DNA of 64,000 nucleotides from Metallyticus violacea (Eukaryota; Arthropoda; Insecta; Mantodea; Metallyticidae): NCBI GenBank assembly GCA_030762175.1, contig CM060838.1, forward strand, positions 19,024,501 to 19,088,500. The letters are read 5' to 3'. Shown one piece after another: positions 11,690 to 21,800 of this stretch (positions within the stretch are counted from its first letter, which is position 1; each line of letters begins with the position of its first letter). The notes beneath the pieces are model-generated. The model had not been told where the DNA came from, did not search any database, and worked only from the letters and a program-made list of their open reading frames with translations. The position numbers were made by a program, and so were the translations under genes.

Positions 11690-12314
11690 TTGGAGTAGAA
11701 CAAACACTAACTAAGAAAATCAGATTCCAGATGCTCGAAACCTGTGTATACCCTGCATTGCTATATGGGTGCCAGACATGGTCAATAACAGAAATGGGAA
11801 AATAAAAAAAAAAAAAAAAAAAAAAAAACTCAAATATGCGAAAGAAACATGCAACGCAAGATCCTGGGAATAACTTTGACGGACAAAATACCCACTGTAT
11901 TAATAAATCAGTTATCTCAGATAATAGACATTGCACAAATAGCTACCAGATGCAAATGGCAATGGGGCGGTCGTAAGAATGCAGGACAATAGGTGAACCT
12001 ACAAGATCTCCATGTGGGACCTCCGGATATGAAATAGAACACATGATAGACCCAGAAGAAGATGGACAGACTTCTTCAAGGAACATGCAGGTTCAGATTG
12101 GTCAAGAGTAGCAAGTGGAAGAGAAAAATGGAAATATCTCGAGAAACAACCAGTGCAGCGAGAAATGAAGTAGCCAAAGAACCAATAAATCAGTGTCTTA
12201 AACAGCGAACGAACAACTAGCGTGGAATATCTCACCACGTTAGGGAAAAAGCGAGCTATCCCTACTTGTTAGGGGGGCTTTACCCTTAAGGGACACAATA
12301 GGCAATCTTTATCT
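11690..12314 (+). pseudogene. LINE 3' end: reverse transcriptase C-terminus and 3' UTR (family L, copy 1)
   Basis: The translation reads ETCVYPALLYGCQTWSITE, then after a poly(A) run (11806-11828) KICERNMQRKILGITLTDK, then DWSRVASGREKWKYLEKQ and a stop at about 12172. This is the hallmark end of insect endonuclease-reverse transcriptase LINEs ('YGCQTW', 'RKMLGI', 'W....'). In-frame stops and frameshifts show it is dead. The 3' UTR holds a hairpin (CGTGG 12221-12225 with CCACG 12235-12239) and a CCCTTAAGGG palindrome (12283-12292). Both recur in the copy at 17.24 kb. The copies share an end at CACAATAGGC(A/T)ATCTTTAT, so this is probably the true 3' terminus. It is not a poly(A) tail. Confidence 0.88.
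11806..11828. repeat. poly(A) run inside a LINE
   Basis: An A run expanded inside the reverse transcriptase coding remnant. It lies where the other copies have a shorter, A-rich Lys/Asn coding stretch, so slippage expansion is likelier than a new insertion. Confidence 0.85.
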
Positions 12315-12539
12315 TAATGATCAATAAGATGAAGTTAAATTTTTGAATTAATTAAAAAACTCCACAGTAAAAATGATTTTCTAAAATCTTTGATCAGCCC
12401 AAAGAACAATGCGTTTGTAAAATATTTTAAAAATTGTACAAGCCTTGTGCTTTAAGAAAGGAGTTTCTTGGCCAACTGTATAATAATTTAAGAAAGTAAG
12501 TGCGCACTAATTGCAGCAGCGTCTGTGTGAATTGAATAT

Positions 12540-13680
12540 AGGAAGGAAGTTGAAAGTTCGTTCTGGTATATAGGAAACATTTACTCCAAAGCAATAAATT
12601 CTGTTATTGGTTCTATTATTGTTCGGTTTATTGTTATTTTAGATTGAGTACTTCCCTTCGAATGCTATCACTTTAGTTTTCATTGTCTTATTATTACTTA
12701 AATAAATCATTCGTGCATTTTTGTAAGATCTTGTATATCTGATATGGTCGTCAGCAAACAGCAAAGTATTTAAAAAAAAGTAAGTTCATTTAAAATGTTT
12801 CTTTATGCTAGATATTTTCTCACTCCTTGATGAACCTGGGCAATATAAATATTAAACGGTGCTGACGACAGTGGGCAACACTGTATCACTCTTGATTTAT
12901 ATTTGTTAACTAGTACATTGTACCTAGGTACAAACTTTGAACGTTCTTCAAACATACTAAAATATACTATATATTCAGAACATTCCTTTTCTGAAACCTA
13001 ATAACTTATATTATGAGTGACTCATTGTAGTAATTCTTTTGATCATACTTTTATAAGCTATGCTGAATAAACTTAATTCACTATAATTGTTAGTTCATTT
13101 GTCAAATGTTTTAAAGATTTGTTTCATGTTTCCTATACTCTATTAATCTGATATTTGATATGTATTCCAACACAAATTATATATTTTCAATAATCGAATT
13201 TTTATCTCAAGTTCTGAATATTATTTTCAGTTCAATATTTATTCCGTTTGTTCTATTTTTAGATGTTTCTCTGGAATTTACAGCTCTTTACAACATTGTA
13301 ACTATCTTCCTTCTGAAATATTGTATATTTTGTTATCTCTTTTCTTTTTATTTAAATCTCTGATGACCCCCCCCCTTTTTCCTATCGCTGAGTGCAGGTA
13401 TATTTTAAATTGACTTTCTTCCATTATTTTATTAAATTAGCATTTTCTTTATTCCACAATTTCAATATTTTCTTTTTAACTCTTATTTTCCTTGTTTTTA
13501 AAGCTTTATTTATAGTTTCGCGTATTTCTTTTAAATCCATTTATTTCCGATTTACATCCATATATATTGTTCATTCGTCTATAGGCTGTTTCGTTCTATA
13601 TTCTTATACTTTCTTGTGCTATAAGATGGATATTCAAATAGATTATCTTGTGTATTTTCTCTGTAGTTTGAGTTAAAACA
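12540..13680 (-). pseudogene. non-LTR retrotransposon reverse transcriptase remnant with FADD motif
   Basis: Reading the minus strand from 13680 downwards: an A-rich linker (NLKEIRETINKALKTRK near 13540) is typical of the segment before the RT domain. GFRKG at about 13000 matches 'GFRKGRS'. VIQCCPLSSAPFNIYIAQ at about 12885 matches 'RQGCPLSPTLFNIYI'. TLLFADDHI at about 12760 contains the catalytic Asp pair of the RT palm. KTMKTKVIAFEGKYSI follows and matches 'KTKVMAF.GK'. The order is correct for a LINE RT. About 90 residues between GFRKG and CPLS are deleted, and several stops and frame changes are present. The endonuclease and 3' end are not seen. It lies tail-to-tail with the family L remnant at 11.7 kb. 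Confidence 0.85.
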
Positions 13681-14057
13681 TTAATACATTATAATCTGAC
13701 ATCACGTCACGACCAAAATATAAAATTCTATAAAATTGGTCATGTATTATACGTTTTAAGCAATGCTTGCTTTTGAATTTCTTGATTCCTTGATTCTTTC
13801 TATTGAGAGAATGAATTCGAATCTCAAAGTTGGCTATACGTTGCTATATTTAATAATTATTCGGTAATTTTCCATCTAATTTAAGATGTTCACTTCATAC
13901 TCTGATATTTAGGCCTCCCTCAAATCAACCCAATCTCTTTCCTTGAGGCTATTTAAAAGTTTCAACTGACATTCATAAAACAATATTGGCCTTATAAACA
14001 TAGCGCAGAAAATTGTATACTAGGCACTAATGAAACTGCAGTCTTACCTTTTTTTCC
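13681..14057. other. AT-rich DNA, nothing recognised
   Basis: No coding similarity, no SINE sequence and no long repeat is visible in this stretch. Confidence 0.5.
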
Positions 14058-14085
14058 CCTTCTTCTTCTTCTTCTTCTTCTTCTT
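14058..14085. repeat. (TTC)n microsatellite
   Basis: About nine perfect units. Confidence 0.95.
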
Positions 14086-14153
14086 AAAAGGGTTAAAAAT
14101 CTAAGAAAAAAAGACAAAAACTTTAGTCGTCCATTTATCCCTATACCAGTTTA

Positions 14154-14185
<32 letters not shown>

Positions 14186-14186
14186 T
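14154..14186. repeat. (ATT)n microsatellite
   Basis: Eleven units, with one imperfect unit at the left edge. Confidence 0.95.
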
Positions 14187-14255
14187 AGAAATATTTTTCA
14201 ATGCGTCTGTGATGACGGACCAGTAGTGATAAATGAAAACATCAGCGACATAATC

Positions 14256-14320
14256 TGATGATGATGATAATGGCGATTATGATAATAATAATAATTATAA
14301 TGATGATAATAATACTTATT
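14256..14320. repeat. degenerate (GAT)n/(AAT)n microsatellite
   Basis: Interleaved GATGATAAT and ATAATAATA units, imperfect. It abuts the 5' side of a truncated SINE-B insertion. Confidence 0.85.
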
Positions 14321-14351
14321 AAATTCTATAAACATGATCTTTTGTGGTTTG

Positions 14352-14625
14352 CTAATATTCTTAGGCGGGTTCGAACCCGGCCAGGACCGATGGATTTTTT
14401 CGGGCGTAAAAATCCTAAGTATGGCTTCCTTCGGAAGGGAAGTAAAGCTGTGGGTCCCGTGTCGTGCATGTACAGCACGAAAAAGAACCTCAAGCCTGAA
14501 AGAGAGATCTCTGAGCAAAATTTGTCGGCCGTTTCACGCCCTGAGTTGAATGGGACGCTGATGACCGGGATGTTAAAGAGCGTCCATAAATAAATCAATA
14601 AAAAAAATCAATCTAATATTCTTAG
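14352..14625 (+). mobile_element. SINE-B, 5'-truncated at the B box, with 13-bp target-site duplication
   Basis: The SINE body spans 14365-14612, starting at GCGGGTTCGAACCCGG, that is at box B. Box A and the 5' half of the head are missing. The body (ATTTTTTCGGGCG, CTTCGGAAGGGAAGTAAAGC, TTTCACGCCCTGAGTTGAAT) is complete to the A-rich tail. The perfect 13-base repeat CTAATATTCTTAG flanks it (14352-14364 and 14613-14625). The truncation therefore happened during insertion, as in LINE-primed reverse transcription that stops early. Lacking box A, this copy should not be transcribed by pol III. Confidence 0.95.
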
Positions 14626-14790
14626 ACTTGAGGGTCTCAACAAAGGTTATCCTACTGTTTAATTTACGTCACCATAGCGTGATTGTCAACTTAATCAAAT
14701 GTTGCCTGCAGGTGCATATTCCACAAAAGTGAGCACATTATAAGGTTCTTACCAAGTATGTAGGTACGGCTGTTACTTCTTCAGTGCTTG

Positions 14791-14814
14791 GGTTAGGTTA
14801 GGTTAGGTTAGGTT
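14791..14814 (-). repeat. short interstitial telomere-type array (TTAGG)n
   Basis: Four and a half units of GGTTA in register. TTAGG is the canonical telomere repeat of most insects. Such short internal arrays are common and do not show that a chromosome end is near. They support an insect source. Confidence 0.85.
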
Positions 14815-15805
14815 TATCTTCTTGATTTTAATTAAAAGTTTAAAGAAGTGTGGCAGAAATTCAGGCATCTACATTTCTCTAAGTTATTTTGTCTTTTATT
14901 CAGGTTGTTTATTGTATATTTTCACATATAATATGAAAATATCTTACATTCGCGGTCGTACATGTTCCACTTGATCAATAATAAAAATCAATTTTATTCG
15001 ATAGACTGCGTTGATAAAAATACTCCTCAATAAAACCCCGGCGTCAACTAATTCGCTTGAAAAGTGGTGTCTGGAATAAATTCTTTATTCTGAAGGAAAT
15101 AAAAGTTCAAAAAGATTTTACTTGTAAAGTACCAGTCAATACTTATATGGGATAGGCCTATATATTTTTTTTTCTTTAATATTATATTCTTGTATTTTAG
15201 TTTTTCTCTCACAGCAACTTATTTAGTCGATGTTTGCTAAGATACAAACGTAAGTTTATTTTAATAATACTAAGCCATAAGAAGTCGTAAAATACATTTT
15301 TACTTAAGGTTAGTGGACAAATAAGTGTATGAGAAAATATACCTATGGTTTTTGCGACTAGACAAAGAATAGGCAAGATCTGAGCGAGTGATAAATGCGT
15401 AACCTTCCCTCTCCCCTATTTAAAAAAAAAACCTATCAAGAAGGTGTTTCATTTTATGTGGCTTTGCCTCATTCTTGAAACCACAGAGGTTTTGTTTAAT
15501 CGACCGTTAAATTCCTAGCCGTTGTTTTAATGTAGGCTGGATGTGAAATCATAACAATCCTGTGGCAAACGCAAATGGCTGCGTGATCCCATGTTACTTC
15601 TTTCTTATTTTCTAGGGTAGATTGTCGACCTGGATTTTACCATTGATGCTAAGCTTTATCACCGCAGTCCCTTATAATCAAATTTCTCTACATTGGGTGT
15701 CCTACTGCTATATTGGTTGTACAATAGCACCTTACGAAAAAGATGCCAACCGCAAATTACTACTACAGTATGGGATGGACAGCAGTTTGGCAGGATTTTA
15801 AGTAC
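14815..15805. other. AT-rich DNA, nothing recognised
   Basis: No transposon coding and no SINE is visible. A short plus-strand frame at 15693-15881 runs into the hAT end and is not a gene. Confidence 0.5.
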
Positions 15806-17240
15806 CAGTGGCGGCTCGTGTCAACGTAAAAGTGGAGTGCACTACTTTACTACTGCTATTGCTGTTGATGAATATAGATAGTGAACTTCTAGAATTTTAG
15901 TAGCTAGAATTAACAATGATAGGTGACTGAACACACATAACAGAAAGAGAAAGAGAGAACATCTAATACAATAATATCATAGCAAGTCATTTATTTACAC
16001 AAAAAGTCATTATTCCGGCTTTCATGGCAACAAACTTATCGATGATCCTTTGATTAAAGTGTGAAATCTGCAGATGAAGTTCGTCTCTACAGAAAGCTTA
16101 GTATAGTGTTCCGAAATAAAGTAACTACCTCACAAAATTCATACGACAATGCACTTGTCTGCCGTTCAGTAACACTTTATTTGTAAATTATTAAGTTTTA
16201 TCGCTGTTGGAGAGTGTCTGCATGATAGCATTATTATTTCAAACGTATTATTGTTTCATACTGAAATAACTTTACGTTTTCCCATATTATATATAGTCTC
16301 GTAAATTAAAACTAAAGGAACTCTTTGAACAATGTAAATAAAATAACAATAACTAAAAAGCAGACGCAGATAAAAGAGTTAAATATTCACAGAATGATCG
16401 CTATATCTCGAATTGTCCTTCTATGGCAAGAAGACAAATGAAGGTGGTAAAAATAAATATTGAATATCGAAGGTATCGTTATGATGTAAACAGATAAAAC
16501 AAGCAACAAGAGTAACAGAGAGATATATAAATATATTAATACGTAAGATTTAAAACCGGAGGTGTGCGCGCTTTATGCAAAAATATAGATTCATCTCTCT
16601 ATGTCTAAGCAACTTTCACAGCTGTAAGTCGGTAACGCACCAATAAGTGTAAATTAAATGTACTTCATGTTTACTTCTTTGTTGGACTGACAAGATGGAC
16701 AATGCTTGCAAGTCTAGAATTAAAGTTTCATAGCGTATGACACTTTCATCTCAGTAAGGACATTTGTGAAGAAGTAAAGAGACAGATAAGCCATTGAGTG
16801 AAACCAAAGAACAATTTAGTTCTCTTAGTGAAATTCACAGATTGAAAAGTATGAGATTCAATCGGTGATAGAATCAGTGGATGAATGTGGCAGCAGGGTA
16901 CTCATTTTTAATTATCGCCTGGAGTCCAGACCAGACACATGTCCCGCCATGACTGCACCATCATCAAAAATATGAGCTCTCTATATTATTACATTTTTGA
17001 TTACATACTGAAATAAACCACGAGTTGTAGATAGAACTCACATCTGTGAAATGCAAACATTTCTCCTGACAATTTCCTACATTATCCAAGTAACGCACGA
17101 AAGTTGAAAGTTGAATTTTATTGGTTTCATCGAACATAAGTATCGTTTTATTAATGTCTGATTTAATTTGATTGGTATTAACATCAGCAACAGCATCATT
17201 TTGTATATTAGTTGAGATAGCTTTAAAAAGATTAAATAAA
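15806..17240 (-). pseudogene. hAT-family transposon remnant with broken transposase
   Basis: Minus-strand translation just inside 17240 gives NLFKAISTNIQNDAV, then MFDETNKIQLSTFVRYLDN. This matches the 'DESTD...QL..FVRY.D' block of SCAND3/ZBED-like hAT transposases. The next conserved block, at 16926-16974, reads IFDDGAVMAGHVSG and matches 'CTDGAAAMTG..SG', the second catalytic Asp motif. Stops occur beyond it. At the left edge CAGTGGCGGCTCGTG (from 15806) has the CAGTG start and GC-rich motif seen in hAT terminal repeats, followed by GTGGAGTGCACTAC. The right end is lost: a LINE 3' end abuts at 17241. The coding identification is good; the terminal repeat is an inference. Confidence 0.7.
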
Positions 17241-17706
17241 TATAAAGATAGCCTATTGTGCCCCTTAAGGGCAGACAACGAGCAGAGAAAGCTCGCTTTT
17301 TCCTAACGTGGTGAGCTATTCCACGCTAGTTGTTCGTATGCTGTTTAAGACACTCTGACTGATTTGTTCTTTGGTTCTTTCATTACTCAATGCACTGGTT
17401 GCTTCTCGAGAGATTTCCATTTTTCTCTGCCTCTTGCTCTTGACCAATCTGGACCTGCACATTCCTTGAAGAGGTCTGTCCATCTTCCTCCTTTTGTCCT
17501 TTTTCCTATCGGGGGTCTCACAGGAAGATTTAGGTCCACCTATTGTCCTGCATTCTTGCGACGTGACCGCCCCATTGCTATTTGCTTCTGGTAGCTATTT
17601 ATGCGATGTCTGTTGTCTGAGATGACAGATTTGTTAATACTATAAGTGTTTCGTCCTTCAAAGTTATTTTCAGGATCCTGCGTTGCTTCTTTTGTTTTCC
17701 TTTTAT
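17241..17706 (-). pseudogene. LINE 3' end, family L copy 2
   Basis: The reverse complement aligns with the copy at 11.7 kb over the reverse transcriptase C-terminus and the 3' UTR, with the same CGTGG/CCACG hairpin (17307-17311 and 17321-17325) and CCCTTAAGGG palindrome. It ends at the same point (CACAATAGGCTATC). Multiple frame breaks make it inactive. It abuts hAT coding on its 3' side, so the LINE probably inserted into the hAT element. The 5' side runs into a CAA/TAA microsatellite. Confidence 0.9.
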
Positions 17707-17728
17707 TGACGACAACAACAACAACAAC

Positions 17729-17776
<48 letters not shown>
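17707..17776. repeat. (CAA)n(TAA)n microsatellite
   Basis: Seven or so CAA units, then about seventeen TAA units. It lies at the 5' truncation point of a LINE copy, a frequent place for repeats to have grown. Confidence 0.95.
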
Positions 17777-17887
17777 CGGAATTTTCATTGTACCAGTTTT
17801 AAAATACATTCAATTGTCAACATACAACTGCCGCATGGGCCTTACGGCCGTACATGCTAATTTTATCCTTGTAACAATCATAATGGC

Positions 17888-17975
17888 CATACATACATAC
17901 ATACATACATACATACATACATACATACATACATACATACATACATACATACATACATACATACATACATACATA
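17888..17975. repeat. (CATA)n microsatellite, about 88 bp
   Basis: Twenty-two near-perfect tetranucleotide units. A SINE-A is inserted into it, and further CATAC units resume after the SINE tail at 18274. Confidence 0.95.
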
Positions 17976-18273
17976 CCGCCACGGGTGGCCGAGGTCGTTA
18001 AGGCATGGACTCGTGAGCGGGAGGTCTGCGGTTCGAATCCCGCCAGGACCGTCCTCCCTGACTGGGGTTTTTTCCAGGTTTTCCTCAGTCTTCATAACTG
18101 GCAAATGCCGGGGAGGTACCTAGGCCTGGAACGCTTCCTTCCTTAAAAAAAAAAAAATCCTTTCCCAATATATCATTTCATGTCATGTATCATCAGTGTC
18201 CACCGCCTGTGGTGCCTCAGTAGTAAAAACGGGCGTTAAACACTACTCAAAAAAAAAAAAAAAAAAAAAAAAA
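17976..18273 (+). mobile_element. SINE-A, full length, inserted in a (CATA)n microsatellite
   Basis: A near-consensus copy: head CCGCCACGGGTGGCCGAGG, box A TGGCCGAGGTCGTTAAGGC, box B GCGGTTCGAATCCCGCC, body, internal A run at 18145-18157 and a 25-base poly(A) tail. CATAC repeats stand on both sides, so the exact target duplication is hidden. The long tail and little damage suggest a fairly young insertion. Confidence 0.95.
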
Positions 18274-18453
18274 CATACACACATACACACTTACCTACTT
18301 ACATGCACATAGATCTACATGCATACATACAAACACATTTATATATGTATAAATATATAAACATGAACAGAACCCTTACTCTTGAGCCCCCTTCCATTTA
18401 CTCACACCACCTCTCCTTTATTATAGACATTAACCGCCTTTGTCGGGTCTTCT
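18274..18453. other. CATA-rich flank and AT-rich DNA
   Basis: ACATACACAC and ATATAAACATG units continue the microsatellite that hosts the SINE. No coding is recognised. Confidence 0.5.
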
Positions 18454-18792
18454 CTAGAAATATTTCCAAATTGTGTATCTCGCATGCACCAATACCTCCC
18501 GGCAATTGTTCAATCTTCTATTCGCATTCAAAAATTGCGGTGATAAATGCTCATTTATTAACATCTCCGTTTCTATGCATTCTGCCAAAGTATGCCTACA
18601 GGTATCACTTTCTCCGCACAAAGTGCAAATTATTTCTCCGAGAGCATTAACTGTTTTGTTTCCTTTCCAAGCCCCTAATATGAACCATGCCAGAACAATT
18701 CTTTCATCTCTGCCACAGATATCTAAACAATCCCCCCTCCCCCACGCCGGATTTATTAGAGCCTGCAGGTAAGTGATACTTTTTCTGCGCAT
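18454..18792 (-). pseudogene. LINE C-terminal region with CCHC zinc knuckle
   Basis: An open frame of 112 codons on the minus strand contains CTLCGESDTCRHTLAEC, which is C-x2-C-x7-H-x4-C, the zinc knuckle found after the RT domain in many non-LTR retrotransposons. WFILGAWKGNK lies just before it and NNCREVLVHARYTIWKYF ends it. The frame has no stop within this segment, unlike the other LINE pieces here, but no RT or endonuclease is attached. It is a fragment of a family different from family L. Confidence 0.65.
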
Positions 18793-18984
18793 TGGGACTT
18801 TTGCCTATCTATATCGTTAACTATTTTCTAACTATTTCATGTAATGTCCACTCCCCTTAACCAAATATACCCCAGTCCAATTTTGTCCAATCCTTTCCTT
18901 ATTTTTGATACCCATCCTGTATCCCACCCTTCCTATTTGTCCCCTCAGACAAACTGCTCGAAGAAGAGCTTGATTCCCCGTGTT

Positions 18985-19046
18985 ATGCTCAACCAGTACT
19001 CAATATATAGTAATACGGAGTATACACAGGTTTCGTTAAAAATAGG
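18985..19046 (-). mobile_element. short family L LINE fragment
   Basis: ATAGTAATACGGAGTATACA and the following CAGGTTTCG match the family L reverse transcriptase segment at about 26930-26960 with two or three differences. It is only some 60 bp long, so it is a relic or a chance survivor. Confidence 0.4.
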
Positions 19047-19164
19047 AACTATCTTTAAATGTTATAAATAATCAGAAACTGTAACATCTTCATCTTATTC
19101 CCTTAATTTAATGATCTTGCTCTTTAATCTTGACCTCTAAGGGCACGTTTTTGTGTTCCAAGGC

Positions 19165-19560
19165 GCACTTCTGGATCATTGTCTTTAGAGATTGCATCTA
19201 TTTTCTTTAGTGTATGGTCAGAGAGTTTTGCATTTATCATATCAGATAAGTAATAAACATGTACCAACTAAGGGGGTGAAAAGACAAGGCAATAACCTCT
19301 CGATGCCTGAGCTATTGGTTTATGTAGGTGACATGCTAAGGATCACGTAGACATGATAGCCAATAAGAGAAATGAGAAGGACATTATGCGAGTTCAATAT
19401 ACAATAGAAGTTCTTAGATGAAAGGAAATATTCTAGATCTTTCTAAAGTCATATTTTGAATGAATGGCAGATTTCAAGGTTTATATGAGCCTATAATTTT
19501 GGAGCTTAGAGTGAATTGTTAGTTGTTACTGTATCAATATTATTGGTCAGTTGCGTCAGT
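19165..19560 (-). repeat. LTR-like dispersed repeat, copy 1
   Basis: The reverse complement matches 61.03-61.49 kb. The best block starts at CTCGCATAATGTCCTTCTCA and runs about 150 bp at roughly 80% identity, through AGCTCAGGC.TCGAGAGGTT and TTCACCCCC to ATGTTTATTA. Upstream in both is a TATA-like box (TATAAA here, AATAAA in the other) about 30 bp after a GCNCCAAAATT-type motif, preceded by ACTGA-rich DNA. A promoter followed by a conserved leader suggests a solo LTR, but no TG..CA ends, primer-binding site or gag-pol was found. Confidence 0.6.
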
Positions 19561-21019
19561 TATACAAGATAATTATCGCCCAGAATTTTACTAAGAGTGT
19601 TATTAATTGGCCGTAGCAGTTTTATTGAATTTCTCAGAGTGTATCAGTACCAAGGGGTCATTTATGACTGTCGCCGTCATTGTTGTTATTGTTATAAGTG
19701 TTATTCGCTAAAAACCAGCATCGAGTAGACAAAATTCGTCGCGTGTTGAATATCGTTGATCTTCATAGTCAATGCAAAAATGATTTTAATAACACAAGAA
19801 ATTCCCCAAGGACAAACCATTGGTTTCTTAAAGTGGAACAGCCTCTGAACAATACATCGTGTTTCGTCTCTTAATACGATAATCTTGTTAATCCCCTTAT
19901 TAACCTCCTTGACTCCTTCCCTTGTGGTCTCCGGATCATAAAATGTCCAGCAAAGAAACAAGAGCTAGCCCAGGTAACTGAAGTCAGAGGAAAATCATCG
20001 GAGAGGAGAAGAAGAAAATCATCATCCACGACATCCCATCAATTATAATCAAACCATTAATCAAATCTTTCCAAATATCCCCTCAAATTCTTGCATATAA
20101 TTTAATTTTGAACACCCTGTGTTTCGTTAAGGTGCGATACACATGAATGAAGTGCATACGGCTTAACTTAAATCGAAAACAAATAAAATAACAAACCATG
20201 AACATACCAAACACTAGTAAAAGCCACAGTTTGGAAATGACTAAAATTCTCGCACAAAACTTGTCTGGTTGTATTGTTCTTTCGTCATCTTGAAATCTGT
20301 ACCATTTTCGTCTACAGCTTTCCTTCATAATTTAAATCTATATCTTAAGGTTGATGCATGAAACTTCGCTTCTTTGCCATAAAAAGGGGAGACTTTAAAT
20401 CTCTAGATGGCGGCGCTGAAACATAATGCAATAAGACAGAAAGTCATCAGTCACTATCTCATTACAGGCGGCGAGTGCCAAAATTCCTTGCCGGCTATTT
20501 GAAGCAAAGGCAAAAGATTTGCATGCATCTGCACACAGCGGAAATATGTCCTTGTGAAGGTCCATTTGAGATGTTTGGCAACCCCTGTTTGCTTTTCATG
20601 TTGTGTCCCTAAACGTGTGCCAAGAAACCGGTTATTGCACAAACTCAGGAGACAGCCTTGCGGATTTGGGTAAGTTCGCTGATGGGTTGCGGTAAGCATT
20701 AAGAAACCAAGGCACTCCTCCGGTTCATCCCCACGTCTTTAGCAATTGTCTCTCACCTTGTCTGGTAATTGGACCACTGGTGCATATTAATGAAAGACAG
20801 TTCCTGTAAAAAAAAATCACAAAACTACTTCAGAAATAACTTTAAAACGTTCCCGGAAGGCCTTGCAGTTTAAATTAGCTGTTTTTATACAAATGACTGG
20901 CTCTTCAACCGTGTTAAGAGCTCTTGATGCGAACAGGTGGTTAATACCTCGGGCACAGCTGGATTTAATTTGTTTCTGTTGTCTTTGTTCTGACTTGCAC
21001 ATTGGTTTTTGTTTTAGGT
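19561..21019. other. unassigned DNA, moderately GC-richer at 20.35-20.75 kb
   Basis: Several frames of 60-85 codons occur on the minus strand, none recognised. The segment near 20.35-20.75 kb is richer in G+C than its flanks but shows no motif I can name. Confidence 0.4.
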
Positions 21020-21308
21020 TTTTTTTTTTTTTTTTTTTTTAATGTTTAACGCCCGTTTTTACTACTGAGGCACCACAGGCGATGGACACTGATGATACAT
21101 GAGATGAAATTATATATTGGGAAAGGATCTTTTAAGGAAGGAAGAGTTTCAGGCCTAAGTTTAGGGTACCTCCCCGGCATTTGCCATTAATGAAAAATGA
21201 GGAAAACCTGGAAAAACCTCAGTCAGGAAGAACGGTCCTGGCGGGATTCGAACCCCAGACCTCCCGCTCACAAGTCCATGCCTTAACGAACTCGGCCACC
21301 CGTGGCGG
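21020..21308 (-). mobile_element. SINE-A, full length, minus strand
   Basis: Poly(T) at 21020-21042 is the tail. The body and head read on the minus strand with box B GGGGTTCGAATCCCGCC and box A TGGCCGAGTTCGTTAAGGC. The flanks CACATTGGT (21000) and GTGCATTGGT (21312) may be an eroded target duplication. Confidence 0.94.
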
Positions 21309-21689
21309 TCTGTGCATTGGTGTCTTAATACTGACCACCTATCCATGTGATGAGGTATGCTACGTGTTAGTATCCAGTGCACATCCCGTTCTTTCAAGTG
21401 CACCAACCTCGGTTTTTATCAGCCTTTTCGAAACCGTGGTAAAGACAATATATGTGCACTATTGATTTCGCTTTCTCACAATACCGGGGTTTCGTTACAT
21501 TTGGATATATAGATATCTTCTCGATTTGAAGCAATTTATCGCTCTCACCGCCTACAAAGATCTCGATTTGTATTTACACGGAGCACGGAAATCAAATACA
21601 ACTCTTGCTGTTCGCTACTGCAAGTCCCGAGCGACGACTGAGAGAGCCGAAGGTAGTCAGGTATAGCTAGGTAATAAAGCTTTCAAGCG

Positions 21690-21800
21690 TAATGGCATGA
21701 TAGCTTAGACGGTTAGAGCGCCATGCTATAGTTGTGAAGATAGTGGTTTCAAATTTTCACGTCTAGAAGGTATTTTTTCCCCTGCCGGAGTTAAAGAAGA
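21690..21800 (+). mobile_element. tRNA-like SINE head, family unclear
   Basis: Box A-like GATAGCTTAGACGGTTAGAGC is followed 31 bp later by box B-like GTGGTTTCAAATTTT, the spacing of a pol III type 2 promoter. The stems do not form a good cloverleaf and no anticodon is convincing, so this is a SINE relic and not a tRNA gene. Confidence 0.45.

Noticed and set aside
17998..18052. Intact tRNA gene
   Set aside because: Boxes A and B are good, but the body and poly(A) tail are SINE-A and the head repeats at six other places; no proper anticodon arm.
17646..18146. 166-codon plus-strand frame
   Set aside because: It crosses a LINE end, (TAA)n, (CATA)n and a SINE; a run of repeats without stops.
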